A program made the translations under genes and the position numbers. From the NCBI GenBank assembly GCA_051748085.1, contig JBNJHA010000007.1:1-64000 (forward strand): a stretch of DNA of 64,000 bases, in the 5' to 3' direction. Source of the stretch: CAYNNQ01 sp051748085 (GTDB lineage Bacteria; Desulfobacterota; Desulfovibrionia; Desulfovibrionales; Desulfonatronovibrionaceae). The notes under the pieces were generated by a model that was not told where the DNA came from, made no database searches, and saw nothing but the letters and a program-made list of their open reading frames with translations. Below, piece by piece: positions 44,905-52,753 of this stretch (the stretch's first letter is position 1; each line of letters opens with the position of its first letter).

Positions 44905-46140
44905 ATGCCAAACAACATCTACATGCTCTGGGACGAATCCCATTTATGGGGGCTCATGCTCCTGCGCGCCCTGCGCTTCTGGGAATTGCCGGTAAAAACT
45001 GTCAGCGCGGAACAAATCGCCGCCGGGATTCTGCAAAAAGACCCGCCGCGGACGCTTTTCGTCCCCGGGGGATGGGCCAGACTCAAATCACAGGCATTAA
45101 GCGCTTCCGGGCATTGTGCCATCCACAAATATGTCCGTAACGGCGGGACTTACATAGGATTTTGCGGCGGAGCGGGTCTCGCTTTGTCCTCCACCCGAAA
45201 GGACGGCTTCCTCTCACTTTGCCCTTGCGGAAGAAAGCCGGTCCGCAACAGGCTGCCCAACTTCAGCGGATATATGCATTGCCGGCTGGAGATGGACAAT
45301 ACACAGGAAAAAATCATGCTTCCCGTATGGTGGCCATCCCAATTCAAAATGGCCCCGGATCCGGACCTCAGCGTGCTTTGCAGATATTCCCGGCCCTCGG
45401 AGGACTTTTGGGTCTCGGACCTTAAAATGCAGCACATTCCGCGAGAACATCTAAAGGAATGGGAACGGATTTACGGCATAAATCTGGACCCGGATATCCT
45501 GAAAAACGAGCCCTGCATCATCCAGGGACGATTCGGAAAGGGAAAATACCTGTTAAGCTATGCCCATTTGGAAACCCCCCTGGCTGCGGAGGCAAACCGG
45601 CTCCTGCTGCGTTTCCTCTCCGATCAAGGCATCAATTTTCCGGGCACGGCCCAAACTGTCCCGGAATGGGACATATTCAATCCTGAAATTGCCTGGGATG
45701 ACCCGACACTTGTAGAAGCCCGCGAAGGACTGCTGAGTCTGATTAAAGCCGGGCGGGAACATTTTCTGATTATTTCAAGAAGCACCTGGCTCCTTGGCTG
45801 GCGCAGAGGTATACCCGGCTCCGCGATCAATTTTCTTCTGGCCATGCTTTCCGAGATTCTCGCAACGAAGCCGAATGATAACGCCCACAAATTCCTGCAA
45901 AAACGCAAGAATGATTTCCGGACCACAATGAATAAATTTATTAATGAAATGCGGGAATACATTCTAAGTGAACGTATGGTGCTTGCCAGCCGGCCCTCCT
46001 CGCCGGAAGCCAGCGGAGACAAGCAATTGCAGGCCAGGAAAAATAAACTCACCGGAAAATTCCCCGGTTACGGCGGACTCTATGCCGAACTCCTCAATGA
46101 TCTGGACGGTCTTTTATGGCGTCTGATCCAGCAGGAATAG
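44905..46140 (+). CDS. BPL_N-type glutamine-amidotransferase-like protein
   Basis: 411-residue protein whose N-terminal half resembles the class I glutamine amidotransferase-like domain found at the N-terminus of some biotin-protein ligases: LWDESHLWGLMLLRALRFW, TLFVPGGWARLKS, and the nucleophile-elbow-like GTYIGFCGGAGLAL with Cys about 92. GKGKYLLSYAHLETP matches the later part of that fold. The C-terminal 150 residues are helical and charged with no clear match. No ligase domain is present. Substrate unknown. Weak ribosome site; start kept at ATG 44905. Confidence 0.65.
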   Translation: MPNNIYMLWDESHLWGLMLLRALRFWELPVKTVSAEQIAAGILQKDPPRTLFVPGGWARLKSQALSASGHCAIHKYVRNGGTYIGFCGGAGLALSSTRKDGFLSLCPCGRKPVRNRLPNFSGYMHCRLEMDNTQEKIMLPVWWPSQFKMAPDPDLSVLCRYSRPSEDFWVSDLKMQHIPREHLKEWERIYGINLDPDILKNEPCIIQGRFGKGKYLLSYAHLETPLAAEANRLLLRFLSDQGINFPGTAQTVPEWDIFNPEIAWDDPTLVEAREGLLSLIKAGREHFLIISRSTWLLGWRRGIPGSAINFLLAMLSEILATKPNDNAHKFLQKRKNDFRTTMNKFINEMREYILSERMVLASRPSSPEASGDKQLQARKNKLTGKFPGYGGLYAELLNDLDGLLWRLIQQE

Positions 46141-46194
46141 ACCCGACGGCACCCGCCATCCTTTATGCCCCGGCTTATTGTGGATGCCGCTGTC

Positions 46195-46266
46195 AACCGC
46201 CTTGAACGGGATTTAGAAAACACGGCGCCGAAAACAGAAGAAACAAAAAATTTGCTGAACAGATAC
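46195..46266. repeat. Family A right half
   Basis: GATTTAGAAAACACGGCGCC, GAAACAAAAAATTTGCTGAAC, AGATAC. Lies between convergent genes, next to the aldolase stop. Confidence 0.6.
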
Positions 46267-46277
46267 ATCGCGCAAAG

Positions 46278-47033
46278 CTATAATCCCATAATATCCTGCA
46301 GTCTGTTGATTGCCTGCAGCGGGTCGTTCTGCTGAAAAAGGTTCCTGCCTACGCTGACTCCCCTGGATCCGGCATCCAATGCACTTTTGATCATGTCTAA
46401 AAAAGAACCGAAATCGGGTTGCCTGGGTCCCCCGGCAACCAGGACCGGAACCGGGCAATTGGAGACCGCCCTGGAGAAACTCTTATAATCTCCGGAATAA
46501 GGTACTTTGATCAGATCGGCACCAAATTCAGCTCCCAGCCGAATACAATGGGACACAAGCGCGGGATTGAGTTCATTTATGATCTGTCCGCCCCGGGCAT
46601 AAATCATGGCCAGGACCGGGAGACCGGCCAGATGCGCATCGTCAACAACCATTCCCAGATCCGCGAGCATTCTGTCTTCAAGGTCGTTGCCTATATTTAC
46701 ATGCATTGAAACCGCGTCCGCTCCAAGTCGTTGCGCTTCGGCAACGCCCGTTACCAATGTCTTGCAGTACTGAGGTATTCCATGCTTGGTTCCCGCCGAC
46801 AGATGAATTACAATATTCTTGTCTATCGGAATATTTTCAGCCTGACGCAGAACAATTCCTTTGTGCACGATCAATCCGCCGGCCTTTGTTTCGGCCAGCA
46901 AATTTATCTTTTCCGATATATCCTCAAGCCCCGGGAGCATGCCTTCCGTTATCCCGTGATCCATGGGCAGGAGCATGGAAAGCCCGGTTTTGCGGTCAAA
47001 CAGCCTGGCGGTCCTGCGTAAACAACCGATCAT
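46278..47033 (-). CDS. 2-amino-3,7-dideoxy-D-threo-hept-6-ulosonate synthase-like (class I FBP-aldolase family)
   Basis: 251-residue TIM-barrel aldolase of the DeoC/FbaB family. MLLPMDHGITEGMLPGLE is the signature start, GADAVSMHVNIG the middle, and ADLIKVPYSGD carries the Schiff-base Lys. VLVAGGPRQPDF and SRGVSVGRNLFQ form the phosphate site. In sulfate reducers and archaea such enzymes (AroA') start the alternative route to 3-dehydroquinate for aromatic amino acids. Its usual partner, dehydroquinate synthase II, is not in this window, so a plain fructose-bisphosphate aldolase role is the alternative. Confidence 0.8.
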   Translation of the reverse strand: MIGCLRRTARLFDRKTGLSMLLPMDHGITEGMLPGLEDISEKINLLAETKAGGLIVHKGIVLRQAENIPIDKNIVIHLSAGTKHGIPQYCKTLVTGVAEAQRLGADAVSMHVNIGNDLEDRMLADLGMVVDDAHLAGLPVLAMIYARGGQIINELNPALVSHCIRLGAEFGADLIKVPYSGDYKSFSRAVSNCPVPVLVAGGPRQPDFGSFLDMIKSALDAGSRGVSVGRNLFQQNDPLQAINRLQDIMGL

Positions 47034-47075
47034 GAAAAACCTCCCGTTTATCCCGGACAGGATAAAATTGCTGCG

Positions 47076-48299
47076 TTATTTTTCAGTCCATAAAAGACGG
47101 CCGTTTTTGGCCCGGGCCCACCCAAGAGGCAGTCCCTTCCAGTATATCGGGCATGGTCCCGAATGTACAGGAGAGGCGAGACTTTGCCCGTGGACAAGCC
47201 CCATTAAATCATTGATGTTATCGAAAACAACACCCTTTTCTGGCTCAAAATCCCTCGGAATTGTTTCCCGCAGCCGGGAACAACCCTGATAACCCTTTTT
47301 ATTGACTTTTCCCAGATAAGCGCCCTGAAAAGAATTCTTCCCGAAAAGCTCCTTAATCCGGCCGGGCACACGAAACACCTTCTTATTTACACTGAAAATT
47401 TCTTTTTTCCGTTCCAAATCCCGAAAAAAGGCATCCAGACCGGCATACGTGACGGGGGAAACGTAACTCTCACTCGGGCAGGCAGGACAACTTGCTCCCT
47501 CTTTTAAAAAAGCGGCAACAAAAAAACCCTGGCTTTCGTTTTTTACGCTTTCCACTCGGAAAAAATTCTGCTCATCCTGGATCTTATGCAGCACTCCCGC
47601 CGGCCTTTCAATCCGGGCGGGAAGAAGATCCAAATGCTTCAAAGCCCAGTTCACCTGTTCTTCATTTTCCCGGACATTGGTGGTACAGGTGGAATATACC
47701 AGACGCCCGCCGGGGGCAAGGAGACGGGCCGCGCTTGCAAGCAGCCGTTTTTGCACGTCAAGCAGGGAGCCAAGCTTGTCCTCGCTCCAAAATTCCCGAA
47801 TGCCCGGATTCTTTTCCTCGGTTCCCCAGCCGCTGCACGGCACATCCAGAAGTATATACGGCACACAAGCATCCGGGAGGGGCAGATCCTCGCCCTTGAA
47901 TCCGCAGCTGATCACGTTCAAGATTCCCTGATGCTGCATATTGCGCCGCAGGACATTCAATCTGGACGGAGTCGGCTCATTGGCCAAAACAAGGCCCGAT
48001 TCTCCAACCATCGCGGAAAGCATGCCCGTTTTACTCCCCGGGCTGGCGCACATATCCAGAACCAGCTCTCCCGAGGCGGGCTGCAGGGCGATCGGAGGCA
48101 GCATAGAGGATTTATCCTGGATATAGATCAAGCCAAAAAAGGCGGCCAGGGAACTGCCCAAAGAGACAGGGGCAAATTCCAATCCCCTTCCCCTCTTCCA
48201 GAAAGAAAGTTCTGAAAAGGAGAAATTCTGGGCTCGCAGCAAATCATCTACCAGGCATGCGTCGCTTAAATTAGTACAAATTCTAAAATATCTTTTCAT
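47076..48299 (-). CDS. RsmB/RsmF-type rRNA (cytosine-C5)-methyltransferase
   Basis: 407-residue NOL1/NOP2/Sun-family methyltransferase. SAM-binding LDMCASPGSKTGMLSAM, motif IV DVPCSGWGTEEKNPGI with one catalytic Cys, and motif VI VYSTCTTNVRENEEQV with the second. The C-terminal part (GRIKELFGKNSFQGAYLGKV... PLGWARAKNGRLLW) resembles the RsmF-type PUA-like tail. Target is likely 16S rRNA; the exact base cannot be set. Confidence 0.85.
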   Translation of the reverse strand: MKRYFRICTNLSDACLVDDLLRAQNFSFSELSFWKRGRGLEFAPVSLGSSLAAFFGLIYIQDKSSMLPPIALQPASGELVLDMCASPGSKTGMLSAMVGESGLVLANEPTPSRLNVLRRNMQHQGILNVISCGFKGEDLPLPDACVPYILLDVPCSGWGTEEKNPGIREFWSEDKLGSLLDVQKRLLASAARLLAPGGRLVYSTCTTNVRENEEQVNWALKHLDLLPARIERPAGVLHKIQDEQNFFRVESVKNESQGFFVAAFLKEGASCPACPSESYVSPVTYAGLDAFFRDLERKKEIFSVNKKVFRVPGRIKELFGKNSFQGAYLGKVNKKGYQGCSRLRETIPRDFEPEKGVVFDNINDLMGLVHGQSLASPVHSGPCPIYWKGLPLGWARAKNGRLLWTEK

Positions 48300-48332
48300 T
48301 CAGGCAATTGTGTCCATAATAAATCCGATGCG

Positions 48333-48372
48333 GTAGTTCTCATCCGGAAATTAAAAAATTTCCGGGCTTAAA
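48333..48372. repeat. CATCCGGAAATT palindrome (family E)
   Basis: TAGTTCTCATCCGGAAATTA followed by AAATTTCCGGGC. Short palindrome just upstream of the Sun-family gene, right next to a family C element. Confidence 0.55.
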
Positions 48373-48397
48373 AATAAAAGATGCTCCTGCAAAAAAT

Positions 48398-48700
48398 GGT
48401 TCCTCGACGTTGTGTGGATTTTATTCGAGTGATCCTTTCTGATGTTCCTGACGAAAGGTTCGCATATTTTCCTGCCCCCGCCAAAAGGGGGAAAACGGAC
48501 CGCGGGACGGAACACAAAAACAGGTTCTCAAGCCAATTGGCATTGCCGATAACAAAAACTGCCTTCCTTTGAAACCAGCGAGACCGAAGGGGGCGGACAT
48601 CCCCCTTCGGCGGGGCTTAGAAAATACAGAACCGAAAGTGCGGCATCAAAAGGATCAGGAAAATAACTCGCAAAAAATCCATGCATTCCGTCGAAGAACC
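48398..48700. repeat. GGTTCCTCGACG-ended element (family C), chimeric copy
   Basis: 303 bp with the family C ends, but the 30-bp palindrome is replaced by a 120-bp block (AGGGGGAAAACGGACCGCGG, then GACGGAACACAAAAACAGG, then ACCAGCGAGACCGAAGGGGG) that matches the interior of family A copies at 17670-17730 and 18040-18080. Directly followed by a family A right end (AAAAAATTTGCTGAACAGAT). Confidence 0.8.
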
Positions 48701-48783
48701 CAAAAAATTTGCTGAACAGATACCCGATGATTATAAATTGCATACCGGAAGTTAAACTGCTAAAGATTCTTTACCGGAATATG

Positions 48784-48955
48784 TAACTATTCAGCACAGG
48801 AAAAAAAGTTCACCGGATTTTTTGCATAAATTTGCTGCAGGCCGTCCGGTTTTCTTATGCACTCCGGAGGGGACAAGCATCACCCATTGGTGGATATTAG
48901 AAAACCGCAGGCCGAAATCACGGTTAGCAAGAAATCTGGTGCCCAAATACAAACA
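48784..48955. repeat. GTTCACC-ended element (family A), full copy
   Basis: AACTATTCAGCACAGGAAA, GTTCACCGGATTTTTTGC, GCTGCAGGCCGTCCGG, TTCTTATGCACTCCGG, ATATTAGAAAACCGCAGG, CCGAAATCACGG, and the right end GCAAGAAATCTGGTGCCC. About 170 bp. Confidence 0.75.
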
Positions 48956-49029
48956 GGACAACTTGCGTATTGAAAGCCGCATTAACTCTGAACAAGCGCG
49001 CTGTCAAAACGTCATTCCCGGAGGAAAAA

Positions 49030-50661
49030 ATGATAAGACGCATATCTATTCTTCTTTTGGCTATTTTGGTGCTGGCTGCACCGGCTTCCGCCAAAGAACA
49101 AAAAACCTTTGCCGTACTGCCGCTTAAGATTCAGGGACCAAGTGATTATCAATATCTGAGTCAGGGCGCGCAATCCATGCTGACCACGCGCCTGACCTGG
49201 ACGGATCATTTCGAACCTGTTTCCCAGGACAAAATAACAGGTCTGGATTTCCCGGAAAGCCGAAAAGCGGCAAGCCGAATTGCTGAAAAAATCGAAGCGG
49301 ACTATCTGATTTACGGTACCCTGACCATAATGGACAAACAATGCAGCCTGGATCTGAACACCATATCCCCGGAGGGCGAATCCACTCCGGCCAGCAGCCA
49401 GACCACACTCGACGATCTGATCCCGGAATTAAAGAACATGGCCGCGGAAATAAATTCCGCCGTGTTCAAAAGGCCGGAAGAAGAAAAAACAGCGGCTCAA
49501 TCCGGCCAGGTCGTAAACCGCATGAATCCAGGACTGGTTTTTAACGAAGACAAGGCCGGGCAGGAATTTTATCTCAATCCGCAGTTCAAGTACTCCGATT
49601 CACCCAATTCTCCCGGCAGATGGCGCAGCCAGAGCTTCAAATACATCGCCCTGAACATGGTTGTCACTGATGCGGACGGAGATGGGCAAAAAGAGGTCTT
49701 TTTGCTGGAAGATCATAAAATGCATGCTTACCGCTTTCAGGAAGGCCGGCTTTTGCCCGTGGCGACATACGAAGCTCCATACACTTACAAATGCCTGACC
49801 CTGAATTTCATGGATCTGAACCGGGACGGATACATGGAACTTATCGTCTCCGCCATGCAGGGCGAAGATACTGTAAAATCTTTTATCCTCAACCTTAAAG
49901 ATGACAAATTCGAGGTTGTCGATCGCGACATTCCCTATTTTCTGAATGTAGTAAGGACTCCGCCGGAATACATGAAAACCCTTATCGGCCAGAAGCACGG
50001 CCCGTACAAAATATTCAAGAAAGACAGCGTGTATGAAATGGTCAAGAGCCAGGGAGAATTCAGGCAGGGCCGGCACATCTCGGTCCCGGAATGGGGCAAT
50101 GTATTTAATTTCACATACCTGCCCCAAAAAGAGGGCTACAAGATAATAGTCGCCCATTCAGACCATTTGCGAGTCTATTCGGACACAGAAAACATCCAGT
50201 TCACCACTGATGAAGTCTATGCCGCGTCTTCGATGCGCCTGAAAAAAAATACGGCCATGCCCGGATTGGGCGAAAACAAGGATGCCATGGACGAATTCTA
50301 CTTTCTTCCCGCCCGGCTGATCCCGACTAATCTGGATGATGATGACCGCTTTGAGCTTCTGGTCAGTCGTCCCCTTTCCGTGGCCTCGCAATTCTTCGAA
50401 AACTACCGCACCTTTCCCCAGGGCGAGATACACTGCCTGTTCTGGGACGGGGTGGGCCTGAACATCTTCTGGAAAACCAGACGGATCAAGGGGACCATAT
50501 CCGACTACGGCATCTACGACCTGGACGGTGACGGTCAGGATGAGCTGGTTGTCTGTGTAAATACATATCCGGGGGCGACCGGTCTCAAGCACCGCAAAAC
50601 CATGCTCCTGGCCTACGATCTGGACACGAGCAAGCCGGTACCGGGTGCACAAAAAGAATAA
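49030..50661 (+). CDS. Secreted FG-GAP/VCBS-repeat protein with TolB-like N-terminus
   Basis: 543 residues with a clear signal peptide (RRISILLLAILVLAAPASA). The N-terminal 150 residues (TFAVLPLKIQGPSDYQYLSQ, SRIAEKIEADYLIYGTL) look like the TolB N-terminal/lipoprotein-GNA1162 type domain that senses or binds outer-membrane partners. The rest carries four FG-GAP-like calcium-binding turns: DADGDGQKEVFLL, DLNRDGYMELIVS, NLDDDDRFELLVS and DLDGDGQDELVV, suggesting a beta-propeller. CCCGGAGG before ATG 49030 is an excellent ribosome site. Function unknown; a periplasmic scaffold is likely. Confidence 0.75.
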   Translation: MIRRISILLLAILVLAAPASAKEQKTFAVLPLKIQGPSDYQYLSQGAQSMLTTRLTWTDHFEPVSQDKITGLDFPESRKAASRIAEKIEADYLIYGTLTIMDKQCSLDLNTISPEGESTPASSQTTLDDLIPELKNMAAEINSAVFKRPEEEKTAAQSGQVVNRMNPGLVFNEDKAGQEFYLNPQFKYSDSPNSPGRWRSQSFKYIALNMVVTDADGDGQKEVFLLEDHKMHAYRFQEGRLLPVATYEAPYTYKCLTLNFMDLNRDGYMELIVSAMQGEDTVKSFILNLKDDKFEVVDRDIPYFLNVVRTPPEYMKTLIGQKHGPYKIFKKDSVYEMVKSQGEFRQGRHISVPEWGNVFNFTYLPQKEGYKIIVAHSDHLRVYSDTENIQFTTDEVYAASSMRLKKNTAMPGLGENKDAMDEFYFLPARLIPTNLDDDDRFELLVSRPLSVASQFFENYRTFPQGEIHCLFWDGVGLNIFWKTRRIKGTISDYGIYDLDGDGQDELVVCVNTYPGATGLKHRKTMLLAYDLDTSKPVPGAQKE

Positions 50662-50673
50662 CCAAGACGATCC

Positions 50674-50705
50674 AGGGCGGCTTTTTGGCCGCCCTTTTAT
50701 TTTTA
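50674..50705 (+). terminator. Rho-independent terminator
   Basis: GGGCGGC / GCCGCCC stem with a six-base loop and TTTTATTTTTAT. It ends two bases before the ATG of the downstream pseudouridine synthase, so that gene's start region overlaps the T-tract; read-through transcripts would carry the hairpin close to the ribosome site. Confidence 0.85.
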
Positions 50706-50707
50706 TC

Positions 50708-51601
50708 ATGCCTTCGGTACAACATATAGCCGTAACCCGGGCGGAAGCCGGACAAAAATTATTTTCCTTTCTTATGCGCCGCATGGAAGGTCTGCCCAGG
50801 AGTGTGGCCATGCGTTGGATAAGGACCGGGCAGGTCAGGGTGGACATGCGCAGATGCAAGCCGTTTGTCCGCCTGAGCCGGGATCAGATCGTTAGAATTC
50901 CCCCGCATGAAGATTTCCTTCCGGGCACCGAAAAAAAATTCAATTCAAACAATAACCGGCCGGAACTGAACATCATCCATTGTGAAAAAGACTTCCTCCT
51001 GATCGACAAACCTGCCGGACTGGCCGTGCATTCCGGAACCGGAACCAGAGAAAGTCTTGCCCTTTATCTTAAGTCCGCATTTTCTAAAGACAATTTTGCT
51101 CCCACGCCGGTCCACCGCTTGGACAAGCCGACCTCGGGAGTCATACTGATTGCCCGAACCTATCCTTTTTTAAGGAAAATGCACGAAAAATGGAAAAGCA
51201 ATGCGGTAAAAAAATACTATCTGGCTTGGGTTAGTGGTAACTGGACGGATGAAAATGAAATCCAGCTGCAAGACAAACTGGTTAAGGACCGCGCATCGGG
51301 CAAGGTCGGCGCAAACCAAAAAGGGAAAAAGGCCCGCTGCCTGGTTCGGCCGCTTTTGCGGCAGTCCGGCATGAGTCTTCTGCAAATCCTTTTATTGACC
51401 GGCCGCACGCACCAGATTCGGGCCCAGTTATCACTGCGCGCGCATCCAGTGCTCGGGGACAGACAATACGGCGGGGAAGAGGCCAAAAGACTTTACCTGC
51501 ACGCGGTACTACTGGATTGGGGAGAAAAAAAGATTGCATGTCTTCCGGATTGGGACGGGATCTTTACTGTGCCGACTGACCTTCTTAGTCTGCCGGAATA
51601 A
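50708..51601 (+). CDS. RluC/RluD-family pseudouridine synthase
   Basis: 297 residues. N-terminal S4 RNA-binding domain (about 10-75, GQKLFSFLMRRMEGLPRSVA) and a catalytic domain with the catalytic Asp in VHRLDKPTSGVIL. LLTGRTHQIRAQLS is the other family motif. Makes pseudouridine in 23S rRNA in characterised members; RluC-type (positions 955/2504/2580 in E. coli) is likely but unproven. ATG 50708 follows a terminator and lacks a clear Shine-Dalgarno. Confidence 0.88.
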   Translation: MPSVQHIAVTRAEAGQKLFSFLMRRMEGLPRSVAMRWIRTGQVRVDMRRCKPFVRLSRDQIVRIPPHEDFLPGTEKKFNSNNNRPELNIIHCEKDFLLIDKPAGLAVHSGTGTRESLALYLKSAFSKDNFAPTPVHRLDKPTSGVILIARTYPFLRKMHEKWKSNAVKKYYLAWVSGNWTDENEIQLQDKLVKDRASGKVGANQKGKKARCLVRPLLRQSGMSLLQILLLTGRTHQIRAQLSLRAHPVLGDRQYGGEEAKRLYLHAVLLDWGEKKIACLPDWDGIFTVPTDLLSLPE

Positions 51602-52442
51602 AAGGCTCCTTTCCGGACAATTTTGCATCGCAATCTTGTCTGGAAACTCCGACAAGAGAAAACCAATGCTTGTGCTCATTCATGAATTTAAAGCTCTGCT
51701 CAAGATCTTCATAAGAATGCGGTTCCAATGTAAGCCCCGGGGAAACTTCTAAAAACTCAAGCCCCGCAAACAACTCAACAAACGGAACAGTTCCTCTGCC
51801 CATACCCAAATGCTGGTCCATAGAACCGTCATTGTCATGCAGGTGCAGATGCCTCAGATGCGGAGCCATGCTCTGCAGCCAGATCGAAAGATCGCGGTTT
51901 TCAAACCCGCGACTGAATGAATGCCAATGCCCGATATCCAGGCAAAATCCGAATTGACCATCAAGCATGCTCAAGACATCCTTGATCTGGCTCGGCTCAG
52001 TCTCTCCGGTATTTTCCAGATACAACGGGGCTCCTTGCAGCTTTTTCCCCACATTGCTCCAGGTCAGGACCGCGCTCTCCAGCCAGCGTGGATAACAATC
52101 CTCGTATCCGGTCGGGTTATATCCGTTATGGGCGATCAAATGACGCGGTTCATAGATCATGGCCGTATCCAGAGCCTTAAAAAACCTTTCCTGCGCCGCT
52201 TGACGTATCAAAGGATCCGGGCTGCCCGGATGAATGTCGATAAAAGGGAGATGAACTGCCGCACCTAGCCCCTCCTTTCTCAAATAAGCGGCAACCTCTT
52301 TATGCCAGCTCACCGGAGCTTGCTCCAGGACCAATGCATCCAATCCGAGTTCTGGATTCAATCTGTTGGCCGAAAAAAAGCGCAGGTACCCGCGCTCCTG
52401 CCGCGCGTACCTTAAAGGCAAATTAACGAAAAAATCTTTCAT
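51585..52442 (-). CDS. Sugar phosphate isomerase/epimerase-like TIM-barrel protein
   Basis: 285 residues of the xylose-isomerase-like / AP-endonuclease-2 fold. Metal-site residues are visible: VHLPFIDIHPGS, HLIAHNGYNP, LYLENTGE (Glu), GFCLDIGHWHSF (Asp, His), HLHLHDNDGS and LTLEPHSYED (Glu). Such proteins are sugar isomerases or endonuclease IV relatives; the substrate is unknown. The 3' end overlaps the pseudouridine synthase gene by 17 bases tail to tail. Confidence 0.78.
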   Translation of the reverse strand: MKDFFVNLPLRYARQERGYLRFFSANRLNPELGLDALVLEQAPVSWHKEVAAYLRKEGLGAAVHLPFIDIHPGSPDPLIRQAAQERFFKALDTAMIYEPRHLIAHNGYNPTGYEDCYPRWLESAVLTWSNVGKKLQGAPLYLENTGETEPSQIKDVLSMLDGQFGFCLDIGHWHSFSRGFENRDLSIWLQSMAPHLRHLHLHDNDGSMDQHLGMGRGTVPFVELFAGLEFLEVSPGLTLEPHSYEDLEQSFKFMNEHKHWFSLVGVSRQDCDAKLSGKEPFIPAD

Positions 52443-52492
52443 AATACCGGACAACTGTCACTGGTTTGCAATATAAAACACATAAAAACAAT

Positions 52493-52737
52493 GGTTCCTC
52501 GACGTTGGGTGTGGATTTTATTCGAGTGATCCTTTCTGATGTTCCTGACGAAAGGTTCGCATATTTTCCTGCCCTTTAATATTACGTCAAAATCCGGCAC
52601 CCAAATTTAAATTTGGGTGCCGGAAAGGATGCGGGCACCCCCCTTTGGCGGGGCTTAGAAAATACAAAACCGAAAGTTCGGCATCAAAAGGATCAGGAGA
52701 ATAACTCGCAAAAATCCATGCATTCCGTCGAAGAGCC
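52493..52737. repeat. GGTTCCTCGACG-ended element (family C), copy 3
   Basis: 245 bp, nearly identical in length and sequence to 22249-22493, including the perfect 30-bp palindrome (52594-52623). It fills nearly the whole 52443-52753 gap. Close similarity of distant copies suggests recent spread. Confidence 0.85.
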
Positions 52738-52753
52738 AAAAAAATCTGTGAGT

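Larger units (their letters stand above)
48300..49029. other. Large divergent repeat-filled gap
   Basis: 730 bases without a gene between the leftward methyltransferase and the rightward FG-GAP protein. Contents in order: family E palindrome, chimeric family C element, family A right end, about 60 unique bases, then a full family A element (48784-48955). Promoters for both flanking genes should be in it. Confidence 0.6.

Noticed and set aside
48822..49127. Open frames through the repeat elements at about 17.6, 18.0, 22.3, 40.0 and 48.8 kb
   Set aside because: They share peptide-like strings only because the DNA repeats are shared. Frames differ between copies, have no ribosome sites and are broken at different points.
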